NCBI GenBank assembly: GCA_015657435.1
Contig: JADLKH010000001.1
Coordinates: forward strand, 88,893-99,460
Length of the DNA stretch: 10,568 nt
DNA from: Synergistales bacterium
GTDB taxonomy: Bacteria > Synergistota > Synergistia > Synergistales > 79-D21
Direction: 5' to 3'
Part shown: piece after piece, positions 5,602 to 10,568 of the stretch
Layout of the letters: the number at the start of each line of letters is the position of its first letter
Numbering within the stretch: position 1 is the first letter of the stretch
Notes under the pieces: generated by a model
What the model was told of the DNA's origin: nothing
The model's input: the letters and a program-made list of their open reading frames with translations, nothing else
The model's database searches: none
Made by a program: the position numbers and the translations under genes

Positions 5602-6614
5602 GGTTTAACTCCTCCCCTCACGTCGTCCGAAACGGGCCCCGCTTTCATGTCTACCGGGTTGAGCATCCCGTGCAACCCCTTCGGTACCGGATAGGATGTC
5701 ACGCTCGAAAGTTCGGCTGTTTCAAGGTAAAACGGTGTTCCCTCCTGGAGTACGGTCGCGTCGCCTCTCACAAGCAACCCGCCCGCCAGGCCGACGGGGC
5801 CAAGCAGGACCAATCCAAGGAAACTTGCCCCAGCCGCAGCTACGATGGAATCGTCCGCCTTCGCGGCCTTTCGCGCCCGCTCGCCCATGAAAACGGCAAC
5901 GGGTTCCGGCCCCAGGGGAAGAAGCTTATCAAACGCGATACGGACTTCCGCCTTCCTTCCGAAAGATCGGGGAGGCTGGACAGAGTCGACGTGTCCGGTC
6001 ACGATGCTTCCTTTGGGGGCAATCAGCAGATCGCCCAGCGTCAGATCTCCTGCAAGCCTCATCTTGACCGGGTCGCCGGTTTTGGCCGTCTTTGCGGAAA
6101 GTGTCTGACCCAGTTCAACCTTGAACACCGTCTGTGCCGGGATTTCCGCGGGGCGACCCGAGATCGGCTCCGGCAGAAGCATGCTGGTCAACCGCTCCAG
6201 GCGCATCGCCAGCGGCTTGCCGTCCTGGGAGGCCCCCTCCAGCTGCTTTTCCAGGTCTCCGATGCGCCCGGCAGCGGCCATTTCAGGGCGCACCTGCTGA
6301 AGCACCGCCCACTCGGCCACGCCGAGCTTGAAGAGAAAAGAGGGTTGTCCCGCAGATCCCTGCTTCAGGAAAGAAAGAAGGGATTGCTGTCTTTCCGAAA
6401 GGCTTCCGGGCAACTCCCTACCGAAAAGATCCTTTTCGACCTGTCCGAGCCTTGTCACCAATCCCCCTCCCTGCGTCGCTTCCTGCCCGTAGACAAGGTA
6501 CTCGATTTCGCCAAGGGTTTGGAAAACCGTTTCCTCGGCACAGGCGGAAGCCGCCAGGACCAAAGTCGCGACCAGGGCCAGGAAAATCCGCATGCCTCTT
6601 TGGGAACTCTTCAT
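5598..6614 (-). CDS. Exported protein of unknown function with N-terminal repeats (338 aa)
   Basis: Not a family I can name. The signal peptide covers about residues 1-26 (hydrophobic core FLALVATLVLAASACA). Cys25 follows Ala-Ser-Ala, a poor lipobox, so either cleavage by signal peptidase I or lipidation is possible. Residues about 33-85 look like two copies of a short helical repeat with the pattern E-x-x-x-x-G-x-E, Gly-x-Leu, x-x-R-L: EIEYLVYGQEATQGGGLVTRLG and EKDLFGRELPGSLSERQQSL. More helical sequence follows to about 150. Residues about 157-245 form a separate beta-rich domain (TVFKVELGQTLSAKTAKTGD, LLIAPKGSIVTGHVDSV, FGRKAEVRIAFDKLLPLG) of a type seen in assorted exported proteins. A glycine-rich hydrophobic segment lies at about 257-283. 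The ATG has GGGAGGG eight bases upstream. It lies 39 nt after pyrG and overlaps the next exported gene by four bases. Confidence 0.8.
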   Translation of the reverse strand: MKSSQRGMRIFLALVATLVLAASACAEETVFQTLGEIEYLVYGQEATQGGGLVTRLGQVEKDLFGRELPGSLSERQQSLLSFLKQGSAGQPSFLFKLGVAEWAVLQQVRPEMAAAGRIGDLEKQLEGASQDGKPLAMRLERLTSMLLPEPISGRPAEIPAQTVFKVELGQTLSAKTAKTGDPVKMRLAGDLTLGDLLIAPKGSIVTGHVDSVQPPRSFGRKAEVRIAFDKLLPLGPEPVAVFMGERARKAAKADDSIVAAAGASFLGLVLLGPVGLAGGLLVRGDATVLQEGTPFYLETAELSSVTSYPVPKGLHGMLNPVDMKAGPVSDDVRGGVKP

Positions 6615-6653
6615 CGGTGTCGCCCTCCCTTCCAGATCTGCGATGCTGCCCCC

Positions 6654-8342
<1,689 letters not shown>

Positions 8343-8344
8343 TT

Positions 8345-8373
8345 ATCATAACCGAGTCGATCGAGGCCTTCAT
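8345..8373 (-). promoter_or_regulatory. Possible internal promoter for pyrG
   Basis: The 138-nt gap between the peptidase gene and pyrG contains TATGAT at 8350-8345, a five-of-six match to a -10 box. Seventeen nt upstream is a weak -35 candidate (ATGAAG, 8373-8368, three of six). Transcription would begin in the run GGGGC at about 8340-8336. I see no convincing terminator in this gap, so readthrough from rho and the peptidase gene is also possible. Confidence 0.35.
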
Positions 8374-8399
8374 GCGTCATTCTACGGGCAATCCCGCTT

Positions 8400-9833
8400 T
8401 TAGCGCAGAACCCGCAGCGGGTTGATCGGCCTCCCGTTCACTCGCACCTCGAAATGGAGGTGGCTTCCCGTGGAACGCCCCGTGCTGCCCACCGCAGCGA
8501 CTGTCTGCCCCTGCTGCACACGGCTTCCGGACCTGACCATCAGGCGGCTGCAGTGGCCGTACAGTGTGGTGTACCCTCCTCCGTGATCCACAACGACCGT
8601 TCGACCGTATCCGCTCATCCAGCCGGCGTAGACCACCACTCCAGACTTCGAGACAACGATCGCACGTCCGCTGGGACCTTTGATATCCAACCCGGTGTGG
8701 AAGTCTCGTCTTCCGGAGAATGGGTCCCCTCGCCAGCCGAAGCGGCTGTTGATCTTCCCCACCACCGGCCACCGGAACGACCGCGAGTAGGCCGCACCGG
8801 ACGGAGCCGGAACGCTCACGCCCCCGATTCGCTTCCTCGGTTTGGGAGCCTCATCCCGGGTATCTTCGAGGGGTTTCGCTCCCGGGACGAAAATCTCCTT
8901 CCCGGCTGCGAGTTCCTTCTCGCTTCCCATGCCGTTGGCCGACAGAATCGCCTCCGGGAAACTGCCGAACCTTTTTGCGATCCCGGCCACGGTGTCTTTC
9001 TTCCTGACCTTGTAGAGAATACCGTCCTGGTTGGGAATCCTCAGGACCGTGCCCAGCTTCAGGTAATCGGGGTTCTTGATCGTGTTGCAGCCGAACAGCG
9101 TGTTGATGTCCAGGTTGAAGGCGTTCGCGATGGACCACAGGCTGTCTCCCTGTTTGACCGTGTAGTTGGCGATGATCAACAGCTTGGCCTGCTTCTGCCG
9201 TTCCAGTTCAAGTTTTTTCAGGCGGCGGATTTCCTTCAGGACAGCCAACACATCCGATTCCGTGTTGGGGACAAGGATCCGCTGTCCGCCCAGAACGCTG
9301 TCAGGATCCTTGATCTCGTTGGCGACGCTCAGGGACTTCATGGAGATATGGTAATGATCGGCGATCTGGGACAGGGTTTCCCCATCCGCCACCGTGTGAA
9401 CCTTCCACGGCTGCGTTCCCTCGGCGGCATCGCCGGATGCGGGCTCCGGCGACTCAGAGCCCGAAGGCGTGCCGGGCACCTCCTGCAGGATCACCTCCTC
9501 GTCGTTCAGGGAGGGGGCTCCTGGCAAAGGACCGATTCCCATCCCCTGGAGAAGGGACAATCCCGCTTGGGGTTTTTCCGCCGCTTCGGCAATATCCGCC
9601 CTCAGGGTGTTCGACACGTCGACGATGAGGAAGCCTTCTTCTATCCTGCCGTCCGATTCGGGCATTTCAGTCGGCAGGTCGCTCCATAGGCCACCGGCCT
9701 TGTTGCCGGCGGAAACGGTCAGTACCGTCGCTCCGCAAAGCAGGAGCACCATGACGATCCAGAAGCCCAGCCTCCCGCTCCGGATCCGGTGTTTTCGATG
9801 TGGCCTGAAGCCGCGTCTCTGCACGCCCATCAC
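8400..9833 (-). CDS. LysM-repeat M23 (LytM-type) peptidoglycan endopeptidase
   Basis: Predicted to bind and cut peptidoglycan cross-links outside the inner membrane. The 477-residue protein has a basic N-terminus and one membrane segment at about 24-42 ([19 protein letters not shown]), acting as signal anchor or signal peptide. A low-complexity linker follows, then three LysM modules at about 143-189, 223-267 and 273-317, separated by a charged helix at about 195-217. The M23 domain is at about 353-473. The zinc ligands are His379 and Asp383 in FHTGLDI and His460 in HLHFE. The catalytic histidines are His427 in YGHCS and His458. All are present, so it should be an active enzyme, unlike the degenerate EnvC/NlpD activators. 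The GTG at 9833 has GAAGG eight bases upstream. The next codon is ATG (9830), which lacks a well-spaced site. It lies 13 nt after rho, probably cotranscribed. Confidence 0.94.
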   Translation of the reverse strand: MMGVQRRGFRPHRKHRIRSGRLGFWIVMVLLLCGATVLTVSAGNKAGGLWSDLPTEMPESDGRIEEGFLIVDVSNTLRADIAEAAEKPQAGLSLLQGMGIGPLPGAPSLNDEEVILQEVPGTPSGSESPEPASGDAAEGTQPWKVHTVADGETLSQIADHYHISMKSLSVANEIKDPDSVLGGQRILVPNTESDVLAVLKEIRRLKKLELERQKQAKLLIIANYTVKQGDSLWSIANAFNLDINTLFGCNTIKNPDYLKLGTVLRIPNQDGILYKVRKKDTVAGIAKRFGSFPEAILSANGMGSEKELAAGKEIFVPGAKPLEDTRDEAPKPRKRIGGVSVPAPSGAAYSRSFRWPVVGKINSRFGWRGDPFSGRRDFHTGLDIKGPSGRAIVVSKSGVVVYAGWMSGYGRTVVVDHGGGYTTLYGHCSRLMVRSGSRVQQGQTVAAVGSTGRSTGSHLHFEVRVNGRPINPLRVLR

Positions 9834-9846
9834 CTCGCAAACCTTC

Positions 9847-10568
9847 TCAGGAAAGCTTGATCGTCGCCAGGAAATCCTTGTTGCAGGCCGTATTCTTCAG
9901 TTTGTCGATGACCAGGCCCAGAACCTCCGCCTCGTCGGCATTGACGATCCTCCGACGAAGAATCCACAGGCGCTGCAGCTCGTCCTCGTCCAAGAGCAGT
10001 TCTTCCTTCCGGGTACCCGACCGGGTAATGTCGATCGCGGGGAAGAGGCGCTGTTCCGCCAATTTGCGCGACAACTGCACTTCCATGTTGCCCGTTCCTT
10101 TGAATTCTTCATAGATGACGTCGTCCATCCGGCTGCCTGTTTCCACAAGGGAAGTCCCGATCACGGTGAGGCTTCCTCCCTCCTCGATGTTGCGGGCCGC
10201 ACCGAAGAAGCGCTTCGGGAAATACAGGGCGGCGGGGTCCATGCCTCCGGACAGCGTCCGGCCGGAAGGCGGAACGATCAGGTTGGAAGCCCGCGCAAGA
10301 CGAGTGATCGAATCAAGAAGAAGAACCACGTCCTTACCGACTTCGACAAGCCGTTTAGCTTTTTCCAGGGCCAGGTTTGCCACGCGCATGTGCTCTTCTG
10401 CGGGCCGGTCGAACGTCGAGGCGATCACCTCGCCGTCTACCGAGCGCGCCATGTCGGTGACCTCCTCGGGACGTTCGTCGATCAGGAGGACCATGAGTAG
10501 AACCTCGGGGTGGTTCATCGTGACGGCATTCGCGATCTTCTTCAGGAGGGTGGTTTTCCCTGCCTTCG
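9847..10568 (-). CDS. rho: Transcription termination factor Rho, C-terminal part (5' end outside window)
   Basis: Hexameric RNA helicase that ends transcription. About 239 codons are visible, and the frame runs off the right edge inside the Walker A motif ([10 protein letters not shown]). Comparison with the 419-residue E. coli protein suggests the N-terminal RNA-binding domain and the start of the ATPase domain, roughly 180 residues, are missing. Visible landmarks: [13 protein letters not shown]; the Walker B strand [14 protein letters not shown]; the Q-loop region [12 protein letters not shown]; the R-loop segment [15 protein letters not shown]; and the C-terminal [14 protein letters not shown]. 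The apparent internal ATG at 10518 lies after the P-loop and is not the start. The stop TGA at 9849-9847 is followed after 13 nt by the peptidase gene, with no terminator between. Confidence 0.97.
   Translation of the reverse strand, partial: KAGKTTLLKKIANAVTMNHPEVLLMVLLIDERPEEVTDMARSVDGEVIASTFDRPAEEHMRVANLALEKAKRLVEVGKDVVLLLDSITRLARASNLIVPPSGRTLSGGMDPAALYFPKRFFGAARNIEEGGSLTVIGTSLVETGSRMDDVIYEEFKGTGNMEVQLSRKLAEQRLFPAIDITRSGTRKEELLLDEDELQRLWILRRRIVNADEAEVLGLVIDKLKNTACNKDFLATIKLS

Noticed and set aside
8382..8399. Terminator after the LysM/M23 gene
   Set aside because: Only a four-base GC pairing with a short loop and no T tract is present, too weak to call.
8454..9689. A 411-codon plus-strand open frame opposite the LysM/M23 gene
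   Set aside because: It mirrors a well-supported peptidase with conserved motifs and has no domain of its own.

Overview
This window looks like a stretch of ordinary chromosome from a diderm (LPS-bearing) bacterium of moderately high GC. I see no mobile elements, CRISPR arrays or tRNA/rRNA genes. LptC- and LptD-like genes imply an outer membrane with LPS. A textbook T-box leader in front of thrC implies T-box regulation, which is commonest in Firmicutes but is known in some diderm lineages. My best guess from this combination is Synergistota, with a deltaproteobacterium-like lineage as the main alternative. No single gene proves either.

Layout from right to left, in the direction of transcription of the minus strand: rho (5' end outside the window), a LysM/M23 cell-wall peptidase, pyrG (CTP synthase), two exported proteins of unknown function, lptC, a short lptD-like outer-membrane protein, and ddl (D-Ala-D-Ala ligase). 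The genes are tightly packed. There are 4-nt overlaps (TTGA at 5598-5601, GTGA at 2908-2911), a 16-nt overlap of lptC with the lptD-like gene, and gaps of 13 and 39 nt elsewhere. The two larger gaps are the 138 nt before pyrG, which may hold an internal promoter, and the 71 nt before lptC, which holds a strong terminator-like hairpin. The row ends at a bidirectional terminator (1919-1952) shared with greA, which converges from the plus strand.

At the left end greA (+) and thrC (-) diverge. Their predicted promoters sit back to back with -35 boxes three bases apart. The thrC transcript begins with a T-box riboswitch of about 260 nt whose specifier codon is ACC (threonine). Its terminator and antiterminator can both be drawn by hand. 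thrC is cut by the left edge near its natural 3' end.

The minus-strand genes share a theme of building the envelope: peptidoglycan precursor ligation (ddl), peptidoglycan remodelling (M23/LysM), LPS transport (lptC and lptD-like), and CTP supply for CMP-Kdo and lipid activation (pyrG). The two exported unknowns, at the place where many diderms carry Kdo biosynthesis genes between pyrG and lptC, are the least explained part of the window and the best candidates for something undescribed.
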